Shown here: positions 11,039-23,500 of the stretch, in pieces
Layout: every line of letters begins with the position of its first letter
Position numbering within the stretch: the stretch's first letter is position 1
Assembly: GCF_910592395.1 (NCBI RefSeq)
Contig: NC_088320.1
Location: 622,001-682,000 of the forward strand
DNA length: 60,000 nucleotides
DNA from: Lineus longissimus
Lineage: Eukaryota; Nemertea; Pilidiophora; Heteronemertea; Lineidae
Reading direction: 5' to 3'
The notes under the pieces: generated by a model
Database searches by the model: none
Told to the model about the DNA's origin: nothing
Seen by the model: only the letters and a program-made list of their open reading frames with translations
Made by a program: the position numbers and the translations under genes

Positions 11039-13577
11039 CTTCACTGCCACAGGCGGCAGGATAATGTGGTCTGAGGGGGGCAAAACACCCCTTTTCTTCA
11101 CAAATCTGCATCAAAACGACGTGCTCTCTGCAGATCATTTCCAGTTTTGAGCAAGTTTCTAATTATTTTGCCGTGACTCCCATCATCAAAAGATCTCCAC
11201 GTCGCCTGACACCGCACAAAACACTGACACTCCCCTTGATTGATGCAACATTTGAAGAGCTAAATCAAAAATACTTTTTCTTCCTTTTCGTGTTCATGCA
11301 GTCGTAAGCAGGCGCCTCGTCTAATAGTCCTGGTGCTATGGGACTGCCGATCAGATAACGTAGAGGCAATGCATTGGAGCATGAGGTTTTTGTCCTCATT
11401 TTGCTACGATGAAATTATTCTCAAAGTACAGTTTTTGCCCCAGTACAGATTTTCATGGAGTACTGTTTGGTAGGTTTTTATTGGCCAATCCCCTAATTGG
11501 TAAGAGTAAGGACTAAGCTAACAAACGACTATTAATAACTGTTGTGGGTTGCAGCAATAACGTTGGTTGTTCGTGAGAACCTTAAGTGTTGATGACCACG
11601 AATTTCACTTGAGGATGAAGCAAGTTCCTTTCTCCCATTTCAGTTACTTCTCAAACTTGGCTCTGTACTGGTGCCCTAGGCGGAGCAAATGCTTGGCAGG
11701 GCTCACCTTGCATGGGTCTAAATGGCTGGTTAATAATGCGTCACCCAGCAATCCAAACCTGGCAGGAGGTGAGGGTAATGGAGTAGAAGATGGATGAAAA
11801 ATCGCCAGTTAGTTCATCAGAGCGAACACTGGAGATAGGTGAGAAATGGTCTGATATGACAGGATCTGAGTGGCATGGCAGTAGTTCCTGGCTCCTCTAA
11901 TGGATCAGGCAGGTATAACTCCCGATGAGCAACCATGCAAGTCTTCCTCAGCAAAGCTGGTGAGAAGGCATCAAGGGAAAGACGGCTGGATTGGCATCAA
12001 ACCGAAAGGGTTAACGGAGTGACCCTTTCATCTTGGCTCATCTCTTTCGTGTGCACCCTCATTTACTCATCTCAAGATTAACCAAGAAGTGAATGAGGGC
12101 CGTCTTACAACCAATTTGATAATGTGTTTGATGTCTAATTCATTTGTGCGGGGTAATCTTCAGGGTTAGTCATACTGATTAGCAAGGTTGTGGGGTCACC
12201 ATTAATGTCAGTAGCCTTCCACGGAGGATTTAAGCGAAATCGACTCATGAATGTGTACAACGAGTTTACAAAATGGTCTTCAACAAAGACAAGCTGTGTC
12301 TTGAATGTGCAGGGTGGTGCTGTTATCTTTTCTGACCTCACTCTTGGCAGTGGTTGTCACCAAACCTCGCTAGAGTGGAGCAGTCAATTGTGCAACCCCT
12401 CAGCTAAGCCATGGTTCGCCCTACATTTGAGCTTCACCCATGCAGCGTTTCATGAGAGAACCAATTTCTGAAACCTCCTTGCTACAATACTAACACGAAT
12501 CATACAGAAAAACTCAAGGGAAATTGACCCGATCATCGCGTGACGAGCTGCGCGCAAACGACAAAACCATTGATCGGACATGGTACATTCGACTGAGTTT
12601 CGATTCATCGGAGCTAATCACGTCGTCGCTGCTTTTTCATAAAAAATTGCTGTTTGCCCGAAGATGGTTGGTAATATTAGAATTGATCGAGACTCGTTTC
12701 ACCGACGGGATTATGAATGTGATTTCTCTGCCATCGCGATATTGGTTTGTTTGCTGTCGCAGTCTGGATTGAAATTGCTATGGGTTTGCTCTCAGGTCTC
12801 TCTCGTCTCGGTAAATAGTTACAAACAATTTTTCTGGCAACTTGATTTTTTTCTAAGTGAAGATACCATACCATGATAGTACCACAGGGGAGGGTGGGAG
12901 AGGGTGGAGGGGATGGCACACAAGCTCTTCCAGCTGGTTATTGACTCTCCACTCTTTCCATATTGATGAGCTTTTGAAACAAGGCCCGAGGAAGCCATGG
13001 TGAAAGTGACGTACACATTGGGCTCAATTCAGTGAACAGGTGTACTTTTTACTGGTTCCATTGGTGTCACCAATTGTGACCAATTATTGTGAGTGGAGTA
13101 ATCCTGAAGACAATGGAGTATGAGGTGAGAGAAGAACAGGTAGAGGCAGTAAAACCACTTTCTATTCACTAAAGAAGGTGATTTGCATCAGAAATGTCCT
13201 TTATCATGGGTTGTATTAAGTCACTCAGCACAACAAAGCTCTCTAAGATCACAATATTATTGAACCTCAATGCCTTCTGGGTCAAATGTGTATAAAGAGT
13301 TCAAAAACAAACTATTTGTATAATTGACATTATTTGGCCAATTAGGAAATGGCAGAGGTCACGCTGGTTAACAGTTTGGGGTTGGTGCAAGTCATTTGAG
13401 CAGAGCGAAAACCACATTGGATCGTTCAGTTCACCTTTTCTCAGCTAAGAGCCTTGAATCAAAGAACTCAGGTGTGACATCAATTCTTCACACAGAATGA
13501 GTCAACCCTGTTTGATCCCCTGGAAACCTGGTTTCATCTTTCAGCAGGTGCGCTACTGTTTTCATCTTAATCAGAAT
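11039..13577. other. Non-coding stretch
   Basis: Open frames around 12.19-12.92 kb overlap on both strands in a CpG-richer patch and cannot be told from chance. No repeat was found. Confidence 0.45.
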
Positions 13578-14105
13578 CTGCCACTGGAACCTTGAAGCAA
13601 CCAGCAGCGATCTCCATACCAAGAGGGAGCGGTAAAGATCTGGTTACTTTCATAACATGATGACTTCAAATTGAAAGCATTGGTTATTGATCTGATGATC
13701 TGGTATGCTTTCTGAGATAAGACTATGAGCAGAGCTTGCCACTGAAACTGACAAGAAGCCAGGACCTATCTGTGGTAAGCTCCATATCAGAGGGATTGGC
13801 ACTGATCTGGTTACACATCATAATATGATGTCTTCAACTCCCATGATCCTGGAATGTATTGAATTGAATCTGCGATTCAGTTTGGAGCAGGAGCTGCAGA
13901 GGTTGCTGTCTGAACCTTGAGGCACCAGGGGTTGGTTGTGGCAATCTCTGTGTAGTGAGCACGGATTGAAGGTGATCTGCTTAGTTGATCAAAGACCCAC
14001 GGTGAAACTAGGAACACTACATCAGTGAGCTTAGTATTGGAACCTTAAGGCATCAAAGGTTAGTTGTGACAAGGTGGATGGAAGGTGATCTGATGATGAC
14101 ACAAG
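13578..14105 (+). repeat. Degenerate tandem repeat, about four copies of 125-175 bp
   Basis: Related blocks start near 13578, 13739, 13912 and 14036. Each has a version of GGAACCTTGAAGCA, then a GTGG/GATCTC block, then GATCTGGTTAC or GATCTG. Copies are heavily diverged, indicating an old tandem duplication. It adjoins the 60-bp array. Confidence 0.5.
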
Positions 14106-14130
14106 GAAGGTATTACAAGGGTCTCCCCAA

Positions 14131-14305
14131 CCTAAAGGTGTAACTGGTTACCCTGCACAGTCTCTAGAGCTGTGATCATGATGCCCGTTACCTAAAGGTG
14201 TAACTGGTAACCCTGCACAGTCTCTAGAGCTGTGATCATGATGCCCGTTACCTAAAGGTGTAACTGGTAACCCTGCACAGTCTCTAGAGCTGTGATCATG
14301 ATGCC
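14131..14305 (+). repeat. 60-bp tandem repeat, three copies
   Basis: Three nearly identical copies start at 14131, 14191 and 14251 with CCTAAAGGTGTAACTGGT and end with GATCATGATGCCCGTTA or a close variant. Because 60 is a multiple of three, the array stays open in one frame on the minus strand; that frame is repeat-generated, not a gene. Confidence 0.93.
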
Positions 14306-14913
14306 TGTTGTTCTCTTGAGAAGCCACCAATCCCCTAAACTGTGATTTCAACATCTACTCTAAGTTAGTAACACTAATAATGGTCTTAAACACCAATGTT
14401 ACTAACTGAGCCGTTATCGTCTTGCAAAGTAACTCGCTTGATGCTATTCAATGTGTCTGCCACAATGAAATGACCGCAACCTTTCAATGCTGTCGACCAT
14501 CTTGTATCGAACATCCATAATGGACAGATTGCATCGTGTCTGCTCATGTCAAGACCATGCCTTGCCTCCCCGAGATAACCAGCCGAAGTCAATCTAAGTA
14601 CGTAGGTCATTCACTGGTATGTCATTCAAGATGGACAATCACAACAACCTAACAAGTATTGACGCCCTCGAGATCACGTATCGAAAGTCTATATCATGAT
14701 TTGATGGACTGATCAAATCGTTCGTGCTTGATGGCAGCTCTAGTGATTCGTCCGATCGCTCATTGGTTGGATAGATATGCCAGTTCGGTACACAGCGATT
14801 CTCGCGGGGACCATCCATCTTCAGGGCTAGTAACCGTGGATTATTCCCACTCCTGCTGGCTGTCAAGTGTTAAATTGGAGTCTAGTGTTGTGGACTCGCT
14901 CTTCAAGTTACTT

Positions 14914-15456
14914 TCAGTTAGGGATGTGGGGATGTGGGCACTGATCAATTCTATAACCCAGAATGGGTTGGTGAGGGCTAGATTCTAACCAGCGAGGAAA
15001 ATGAAACAGTTGACATGTCAGAATGGGCTGGCTTCCTGGTCTGACTGTAGCTGACCAAAATAGCCAGTACAGTTCACTGCACAAAGGGAGTGCATACCTG
15101 ACTGCACCCTTAGTCACCATAGTGGTGATCCCATGGCCAAGCCTGTTGTAATGACCAATATGATGAGCCAATACTCCACATAATAACCTCATTATTACTG
15201 ACCAATATATAAATACCCAAAGTAAATGATGATTAACTGGACTTTCAGTGCAGTGTACTATCATTCTGCCACAGTTTATTTGAAACCAGTTATTACGCAG
15301 GGCAGAAATTATGACATACATCACTTTGTCCACTCCACCTCTCTCTCTCTCCCAAAATTGAATTCTCTCTAAAGTACAGAACACACCAATGAAAACAAAC
15401 ATCCCATTGAGTGTTTTCTGATGCAGTTTTGCAAGTAGCAAGACAGACAGCATCAA
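14914..15456 (-). other. 180-codon open frame, coding status doubtful
   Basis: The second-longest open frame of the window. It starts with a hydrophobic stretch (MMLSVLLLAKL), has further hydrophobic patches, and shows no known motif. It lies just downstream of the proposed 3' end of the RING gene. Confidence 0.14.
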
Positions 15457-15984
15457 GTGTTATGAATCGACTGGTAATTGAGGCTGCCTTGGCTCAAGTT
15501 GTTCAGCATGCACCACAAGAGTCAATTAGAAAAGAAGTTCTCGGCAATCGCAAATGTGGGTTTATATGAAAAATGAAGCTTTGGTAATAGTGGGTTCACT
15601 GTGTGGTTGAGCAGTACTGGTTTTCTTGTGGTTTATTAATGGACTGTTTCTGTTGATATAAAGCCTGTGTGCTTCAGTGATACATTGCTGCAGGACGAAC
15701 TTTCATCAACAGCGACCACATCAGTGTGAAAATGATGCCATATCAAGAAAATTCCTACTATAACTAAATGGCTTTCCAATGACTGCGGCTGATAACTGCA
15801 GGTAATCAAGGAGAGTCGTAATGGCAGTATATGCTTAGGAATGTTGTTTGGGTTCAGTAAATCCATGTACAACTCACTCACCATGAGTTGTGTACAGGAA
15901 AGGTAAAAGAAAGGTCAAATAGATAGGCGGTATCTTGAAAGAGAGAAAGAAGCTTAAAGCATTGGATATTGGAAGGAGGGAAAC

Positions 15985-15990
15985 TTTATT
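15985..15990 (-). promoter_or_regulatory. AATAAA polyadenylation signal overlapping a stop codon
   Basis: The minus strand reads GGAATAAAG, so the hexamer contains the TAA stop of the proposed terminal exon. A chance match is possible, since this hexamer recurs in A+T-rich DNA. Confidence 0.35.
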
Positions 15991-16176
15991 CCTTCATGCC
16001 AAAAAGGCCAAGAGAATCCCAAACCTCCCCAGACACAAACGGTTTATCTCCCTGACATCCTTGGCCACTCAGAAACTGGCAAACCAGCATCCATCGTTCA
16101 CTTGGACACATTTTCATGAAAAAAGTGCCAGCAGCACTTGCAAGTCTGACAGGCTTTCTATTGAAGTTAATCCTCC
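15986..16176 (-). CDS. Proposed terminal coding exon of the RING gene
   Basis: After an acceptor ending AATTTAG, a phase-1 frame runs 63 codons to a TAA. The peptide begins RRINFNRKPVRLASAAG after the junction codon and ends GLFGMKE. The stop overlaps AATAAA, a canonical poly(A) signal, which fits a terminal exon with a very short 3' UTR. The preceding exon ends in phase 1, so the join is in frame. The full five-exon sum is 942 bp, or 313 residues. The acceptor's pyrimidine tract is mediocre and the opposite strand is also open for about 80 codons, so the boundaries are less certain than those of the RING exon. Confidence 0.38.
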
Positions 16177-16973
16177 CTAAATTGGTTTGTCATTCAATTG
16201 GGCAGCAGCCACCTCATCGGTAATCAATCGTGGCAGTTTGCTAGCCGAACGTCTCAAATTACACATTGATTACTAGTTCCATTACGGCAAAGTGAGTCTT
16301 GGAATCAATTCGTTGTCATAATTGTTCAGATTTGAATCCGATATGTCCAGATCTTGGTTCATTAAGGGCACAGAATGAAGAGACAGCATAACATGATATG
16401 GTTTGATGGTTGTGAGTAACTTTTCTGACGACACATGTTGCTCAGCAAACAAGGCTGCCAGAGAAAGATCAGATCAACACGTTAGGGGTTAAACTGATCT
16501 CTCAACATGGGAACTCAGCCTGTGGCACTACCATCTAGTCATGAATAGGATGTAACAGTTTTGTCAATATCAACCTGTGTATATCTCCACTAAAGTCAAA
16601 GCTATTGCCCCAAGCTGTATATCTTGGAAACGATTCTAGACATCAAGGTTGTATTAGTCCACGAAACATGGTAATATGAAACATTGAATGTGTGCTGAGA
16701 GCAAAGATGGATTGATGAACAATATACTGTGGACAAGGCTTGTTGGCTTTTGATTTACCAAGCCAGAGGCCCAGGGGTCTTGTGGACTTTGAAAGTTGAA
16801 AGACAGAATGACAAACCAAAGGTTCCAGTGGTCATGTAGAGTTAATGGAAGGTTTTCTGGCCCACAGGTGCACTCTCAGCACTTCTTGAGATGTTTGCAT
16901 TTTGAGGCTAAGAAAGTGGAAACAACTCAATTTTCGACGAATTTGATAAAGTCTGATGAAATATATAACTCAC

Positions 16974-17186
16974 TTATTCCGCTTGTTGTGTGTGACGTCC
17001 TCGGTGAAGCTGCGACATGATTATTATCCAATCCCTGCACATATCCATCCTGAGGTATCCGAGTTTGCATGTACGGTGTAAAGTGTCCATTAGTTTTCAT
17101 TTTGGGCCGATGATGACCCTGGAGTATCGCCGTGTCACTTGTTTGGCGGATGTGGTTGCCATTGTTTCTTTGTGAGGCGTTGTACA
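16974..17186 (-). CDS. Candidate internal exon, polar linker region
   Basis: The 213-bp exon follows a very good acceptor (TTTCTATCTTTCAG) and ends at the donor A|GTGAGTTAT. It is phase 1 to phase 1 and open for 70 codons. The peptide is rich in Asn, His, Gln, Thr and Gly (for example YNASQRNNGNHIRQTSD near its start and SPRTSHTTSGI near its end), typical of a disordered linker rather than a fold. It contains one potential N-glycosylation sequon, but nothing else suggests secretion. Its phase fits both the RING exon and the 84-bp exon, so transcripts with or without the latter would stay in frame. No homology is claimed. Confidence 0.55.
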
Positions 17187-17381
17187 CTGAAAGATAGAAA
17201 TCAACATAGTCCGTGTTACATTTTGAGCAAAGATCCAAAGTTTGAAGTTACTCAACAGAACTTTTTCTGTTTCAGTCTCCCAACGAATTGCCAGGTATCA
17301 TTTTGTCCGATCTCTTGGTGAAAGTTCCAACTCTATTCTTCTGAAACTGAACAAGGGGAGCAATTGTGTTCATAAACAGTG

Positions 17382-17509
17382 ATGCCTAAGTTGCCCGTTG
17401 CCTCTGTCAACAACAGAGAACTGCAGAAGAAGTTGCAGGGAAACCACTCAGTGTCCTCTGTTATCCTTCTTATGAAACAAACACCTGACCATAACATACA
17501 GACTGTGCT
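17382..17509 (+). CDS. Candidate first coding exon on the plus strand
   Basis: ATG at 17382 (context ACAGTGATGC, with an in-frame TAA 9 bp upstream) opens 42 codons that end at a good donor, CT|GTAAGTCCC, in phase 2. The peptide begins MPKLPVASVNNRELQKKLQG and is plausible as a soluble N-terminus. It lies antisense inside an intron of the proposed minus-strand RING gene. No downstream plus-strand exon was identified. Confidence 0.25.
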
Positions 17510-17811
17510 GTAAGTCCCTTGTACATGAGTGCATGAGTATCACTCAGGGCAGGAATAACATGTTCAGCAACACTGCTCCTTCACTGCTCCACTACAACTG
17601 GTTTTCCTCTGTTCTGGGTCATAAAGAAATCAAGGTTGTTCATAAGTCTGGTAGACTTAAGATACAATGCGAACATTTGATCCCGATTTTGATGTGCAAC
17701 AGCATCACCGACAAGAAGTGAGCAACGATACATTTGGAATTTGAAACCTAAACAGTAGCAGTAGAGATACCACAGACAAGTTCTGAATTTCAAAGTCATT
17801 TGTGCACTCAC

Positions 17812-17895
17812 CAAAAGGGGGAGAGAGAGAGGGCATGTATGCCAAATGGATTATGATACTAGACCAGTTGGCCTGAGAATTCTCCCCTTGGGAAA
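17812..17895 (-). CDS. Candidate internal exon downstream of the RING exon
   Basis: This 84-bp segment lies between a strong acceptor (GTTCGTTTCAG) and a strong donor (G|GTGAGTGCA). Of the three possible phases only one is free of stops: phase 1 to phase 1, exactly what the RING exon requires. The peptide is polar then proline-rich (SQGENSQANWSSIII followed by a P-S-L-S-P-P motif). No domain is recognised. Because it is symmetric it could be alternatively skipped without changing frame. The CT-rich stretch before the donor lowers confidence, since low-complexity DNA can imitate an open frame. Confidence 0.42.
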
Positions 17896-20371
17896 CTGAA
17901 ACGAACACCATAATGAAACTGTGATTCACGCCTAAACAATTTAGCGGGAGTAAGATTTCCAGCCATCTTATCATCTTGATTTTCATTCCAGGAGCTGATC
18001 AATACAGAATCTCCTGTTTCAATTTTGAATTTGATCGTTTCGTTTAGTAATGGTGTTCCTGTTGGATCCAGTGAACCCCAGTAAGAGGGGCATGAGCGTA
18101 ACCTGGTATAAGACTGGGAACAATCTTTCTTTGCCACGTGCCCTGCCTTGATTGAGATGCCAAGACACTCCGCATCATCTCACGATCAACAAGATACATA
18201 AAACATTCTATAACCAACAACCGCCTCTTAAAATGTCAGCGGCATTATACCGCCGAGTCGTTTTATGACTCGTGGCATTGTTCATTACAGGGGAAGGCGA
18301 GAAAATATTGAGCTAAAATCGTCTATTATCGCAGATTATTGATTCTAGTCACCTTAACACTCGGATGTGGAGCGAACTGTACCCGGCGAGGTTGATGAAG
18401 AGCCATGGGTGTTAACACCTTCTCTTCAACTCAACGCAAGAACGGGGAAATCCTTCATGTATATTTGGCAGATAGGGGAGGTTTGTTCTTGACAATTTGA
18501 TGGATCGGTGACCGATTGTTAGAGACCGACTTTTGCCGGTTAAATCGCAACTTCAGCACTGGATCAGTTCTGCCTAGCCAGTGGCCAGCCTTGAGGAGCT
18601 TCATGGACTTTCACTCGGCACTTACCAAGCTTGGTGTGGGCAAAGGGAGGAACCACTTTCAAAACGTAAACAAGAAGCACTGAAATGGGTCAAGTAGCAC
18701 ACCTTATTCACCTTCTTCAAGAAATCAATACATCAATCAATATCAAGCCCACATACACTTTTTCTGCAGGTAACATTTGATATTTTCCATCACTGATGTG
18801 TTTAGTTATATTCTATTTATATTCCAAGACTGAGCTGCTGAAACTAAACATAGATTCAGGTGGTAGGGGAGTGAAAGAGTAAATGCCACACTGATGTGTT
18901 TGTTCCAGCCGGAAAAGATCTGTTGGCCTTGATATTCACATTACGCTTTACTCTCTACTCATAAATTAATCACAATTAGCCAGTTGACAGCCACCAGGGC
19001 AGGCAAAGAAAGGCTACAACAAACATCTAACATGAGCACCTTTTAAATATTTATCCACTCAAAGCTTTGAACTATCTCTGGCAGTTTTGAAAACCATTAA
19101 ATGTGACAAACTCGTCCATTATTTACAAACAGAAGAGGGAGGGGCGATCCCATGTACATGATGCACGAGAGGGTTCGGCTTACTAGAAAGTACAGTGCGG
19201 AGCCCAATCAAATGTGCCGTTCTGGACCCATGCGTCCTCCCATAGCAGGCCTTTGGACCTTGGTTCATTTCAAAGGTGAAATCTGAAGGCCCATGAGAGG
19301 TTCAGGTGGAGGGGAAGAGCAGAGCAAATGGTGTTCAGTCAGTGGAATGTGATTCCAGTTCAACTTCTATTATACTACAATCAGGTGCTTTTGAGGATTG
19401 ATATCAGTGAAAGGAAGGTGTGCCGAGCACAAAACAACAAGGTGAAATCAACCATGTGGTGATCTGATTTATTTCAGAAGAAGGATATGTTACGAATGCA
19501 GAGTTGAAGAATGGTTTGTTTCCGCTTCGGAAAAAGAAGTTGGGCGGGCTACCAGTAGGCCTACAAATGTTAGAAAGGAGGAGTGTGTGGTGAAGTGGCT
19601 GTAGAGTGTTCAATTGCTGATTAAGAAGTTATGGGTATGAATCCCTTCCACAGCTCCTAGACACTTTGTCCTCTCCGCTGTGGAGGACGAGCTGGCCCTA
19701 ATCTTTAGAAGCCAAAGCTTCTCAGCCAACACCTGTTTTCTGACAAGCTGGTAATATACCAGGTAGCTTAAAAACAGTGTTTCACAAAACACCAAGTTTC
19801 AGCATAAAACCAAAATAACTTAAAGGTCTATTTTCTACATCAAACGAGCTTCAAAAAGTGTTTACATCTGGTTCAGGATTTCAAAATATTGTATGTGACT
19901 GAAAAATACAGTGGGTGTAGCCAGATTTTATTCGTTATTGAATCTGATACGATCGGAAGCTCATCGAACATTCTTCACAGAACACATCTTCTGGTTAGCA
20001 TGTTTGATATGATAACTGGTGAGGTAATGTACCTTGATGCTAAATCAATACTTCAGCCCCAATGTTAAAAATACATGATGAGTCAACAATACCCGATCAA
20101 ACATCCAAAGAAAAACACCAGCCAGAAAGAACAATATGTTTTAAAGGTGGATTCTATTCTGACCTGGAGCAGGGTTCTTGAGGAGAGAGTACATGACAGT
20201 GAGTTGATACCTATCTTTGCCTTTGATGCAAACTCTGTCAACTGAAAGCTGTACTCAACTCAAATCAATTCAATGGTTGACATTTCTTGTCTTTCTAAAG
20301 GAAAGATAGTTCAGACGTTTCAAAACAAATGCCTGTACGGTGCAGTTAGAATCAGTCTATTGTATACTTAC

Positions 20372-20557
20372 AGTCTCCCTCACAAAGTGGACAGTCCTCG
20401 CTACTGAACATACACATGTAGCAACGCTCATGGCCACACGTGTCGATAAGACGGCGCTTCTTGCCCTTGTCAAACGGCAGGTGGCAGGCAGGGCAGATCT
20501 CCATGCTCTGTGCCTCCATCGCAAACGTCGAGAAGCTGTTACGGATCACATGGACTT
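20372..20557 (-). CDS. Internal exon encoding a C3HC4 RING finger
   Basis: This 186-bp exon is flanked by a strong acceptor (pyrimidine-rich tract ending TGATTGCAG) and a strong donor (GTAAGTATA). It enters and leaves in phase 1 and is open throughout in that frame. The peptide contains C-x2-C-x15-C-x-H-x2-C-x2-C-x6-C-x2-C, the full zinc-ligand set of a RING domain. The core between the second and sixth ligands is highly basic and reads DKGKKRRLIDTCGHERCYMC. RING domains bind two zinc ions and recruit ubiquitin-charged E2 enzymes, so the product is probably an E3 ubiquitin ligase. In the proposed gene model the ligands are C111, C114, C130, H132, C135, C138, C145 and C148. The exact family was not recognised. 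A methionine (M103, MEAQSMEICPAC) just before the RING could serve as an alternative start. The plus-strand open frame over the same bases is an antisense shadow. Confidence 0.92.
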
Positions 20558-23500
20558 CTGCAATCAGACAAACAGGGTTCTAATTAGCATAAAGTTACGC
20601 CATCTAATGAAGTTTGTGTGAGTTGCCCTAGGGGACAACAAGCTACTGTGGCAAAGGGAAAACAATCACAAAATTAGAGTTTTAAAACAGAAACCACAAG
20701 TTCCCAACACAAAACTTTCACTATCATAATATGCCCTCACATATCCTGGTTTTAAAGCCCATCAATATCAAGATATCCTGGAGAACTTTCATGATGATTT
20801 CCCAAGCGTGGGCTGAGTAGTTGAAGCGTATTGAACTGAATCCTGCACTGTTTACAACCTGAGTCGAAGAGACGATAATACCGCCAGTCTACGCATGCGA
20901 TATGAATGAAGATATAAACTGGGCGGGGACAATAACATACACCATTCAAGATTTCACAATACCAAACCCACTTCCTGAAACCAGGTTAACCACGAGACGT
21001 TCATTGAGGAAATATTATATCTAAACCACAGAACTAGATCAGTCAGACCTGTTCAAACCTGGCTGTCGATATTTCAAATATTTTATAGACTGTTTTAAAA
21101 AACGGTTCAATAAAAATACTATATGCAGACACAAAGTCTGTGACCTGAGTGACCTAACATCAACTTTGATTTGAGACAAATGCCAGGTGGGCCCCTTGGT
21201 TAATGTAATGAAAATGTCATCGGAAAGCAATAGAATTTCATGAGATCATAATGCATAAATTGAAATGCAATATTTCAAATAACTGAAATAATTCACCATC
21301 AGTATATTCAAATCATCCCTAGATGTGCTGCAAACATGCTAATTGCAAATGGATAATCATATGTAAATCGTGAATTGAGCATAATTTTATATCGTTATGC
21401 TCCATAAAAAACAAATTGCCTAACTCAATTCTTGGCGAAAGTTAGATGACATCTGCCTATCTGAACTCCCAACCATGTGTAGACAGAGGTGTCAGGCGGC
21501 CAACCACAATATTGCTACTTCAGCTCGACCAAGTGTCTCAGCCCTCCTGTCCAACAATGACCATGGTCTCATTTCCAAGTATATGACATGACAAGACGCT
21601 ATACTAGAATCAGGACACATTTTTTAAATATCTACACGATAAAAAACAACACAAGTTTAGTTAGGTGCATACTGGAGTGTTATGGGTTATTTGGCATATT
21701 TTACCAATGGCGCCAGATAATTGACTTCAACTTCAGGGAATTTAATCAACAGATGAACTCAGACATACCCGCATGTTGTGATAGAATAAAGGTGAAATTT
21801 GAGACACACACATAGGTACAGGGACTTGTATGTTTCTCAAAAGGACCATGGGGGATAAGGAGGAGAATTCGAAGTAAAGACAAACGCAATATACGTACAT
21901 GAGTGAGACACAGGCCTGAAGTAGACTATAGAATGGGAGAGACCTTTGGGGTTAATTCTTCATGCATTACTATATAAATGAAAATATTACTCTTGAAAAT
22001 TCAAAATAAAACATGAATGAACTTATGAATTAATTTTATGGTCCTAAGACGCCAACAATAGTGTGCTTCCAGGACCGGATGTCAATGTTTTCCTATAGCG
22101 CTTAGTGAAAAGACTCGATGAATGGCAGAAGCATGTTGGACAGAACATGTCCAAATCTTAGGCCTATTTTAAAACTTTTTTCATGTGCTTTCCATTCAGT
22201 CATACATCTAGGCCTACACTTTAAAAGGTGCCTGTTCTCTCCAGCACTCATTCATAAGTTTTATAAGTTTGACATGGTTTGCGGTTTCAAGTGTTTTCAC
22301 ACCAGAGACCTAGAGCATTACCAGGCAGATCCAGGTTACAAGCATCTTATATTCCTGTGTTCTGAGTCTCTCAACCCCATGTCAGCAGAGAACCTGCTCC
22401 CTTGTTTTAAATACCAAATTCACTTCTTCTTTAATTTAGGTGTTTGGGTCTGGGGATCTTGCGGAACATGTGTTGGATTTTGGGTAATAATATGTGTTTG
22501 GGATTGGGATTTTGATTCTGTGGGATGGTATCACTATAGTAAATTGGGTGTGTGGTTTCAAACTGAGTTCACTGCAGTATTGAAGGTTTACTAGCACAAC
22601 AACTCATGAAAGTTTATGTCTTAAAGGAAGACTATAGGCAGGAGGAAGAGGGTCCAATTGGATGTATATCAGTACAATAGTACATACAGGGCAATCCTGC
22701 CAACAACAATCCCCTTAAACAGGACGATACAGAAAATGGACTGACTCAGACCTCCAGGCAATGAACCCCAGACCCAACAAATCTATCAATACAAAAGAAC
22801 CCATACATTGTGTATGTAAACCCCTTCACAAATAATACCTTAGATTACTTGGCTACTTTAGCCATGAAATTGATAATAAGCAACCCCTTTATTATTTGTT
22901 TGGGATAATGAGGGTCCATGGTTGACCTTTAACTGTTTGTTTGAGTGGACTTGACATTTTAACCCCCACTTAAAGCACTCTGGGCTGGCATTGACAGTGA
23001 TTAGGATGGCATTCCGAGACACACTTGTAGGCCTACTTGTGGTACAGTTTGGCCCACAACCAGACATCAATACTGATTTCCATGCCCTTCTGGCATACAA
23101 AAAATATGTTGCCAAAATGTAGACCTTGTCACTGATACACTTTTGATTTTTGGCCGGCCACCCTATCACTTTCAGTTCAAAACTTGCAATATTATGGGCA
23201 AGGTGACAGCCATGATCCAACCACAATCAAATATCTTGATTGTGGTGTGTCATCAGTGTTGTCATGCAGATGGCAAAGGAAAGGCCAAAATCATTTACTC
23301 TGCTCCAGACTTCCAGGCTACTTCCCTTTTATCCGAGGGAACTTACAACCACACCAAATTTATACATACAGACAGACAAACATCTTCTTCAGTTCCCCAA
23401 CATACAGTGTACAACCTGGGTCAAAACTTATACAAAATAGGCCAAAGTCAGCCTCGTTCTGGATTGACCTAGTTTGTGTACTATCTAGTGCATTCCAGTT

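Noticed and set aside
14148-14354. 68-codon minus-strand frame with repeated peptide
   Set aside because: Translation of the 60-bp tandem repeat.
17859-18185. Minus-strand frame of over 100 codons as an exon after the RING exon
   Set aside because: Its entry phase would fit, but the acceptor is weaker and it overlaps the better-bounded 84-bp exon in a different frame.
18240-18266. Hairpin resembling a histone 3' stem-loop
   Set aside because: Stem and loop sequence do not match the histone consensus and no histone frame is nearby.
20340-20621. 93-codon plus-strand open frame
   Set aside because: It is antisense to the RING exon; the zinc-ligand pattern and splice sites are on the minus strand.
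22118-22594. 158-codon plus-strand frame
   Set aside because: No motif; the second half is G/T-rich low complexity rich in Trp and Gly. Frames of this length are expected occasionally by chance.
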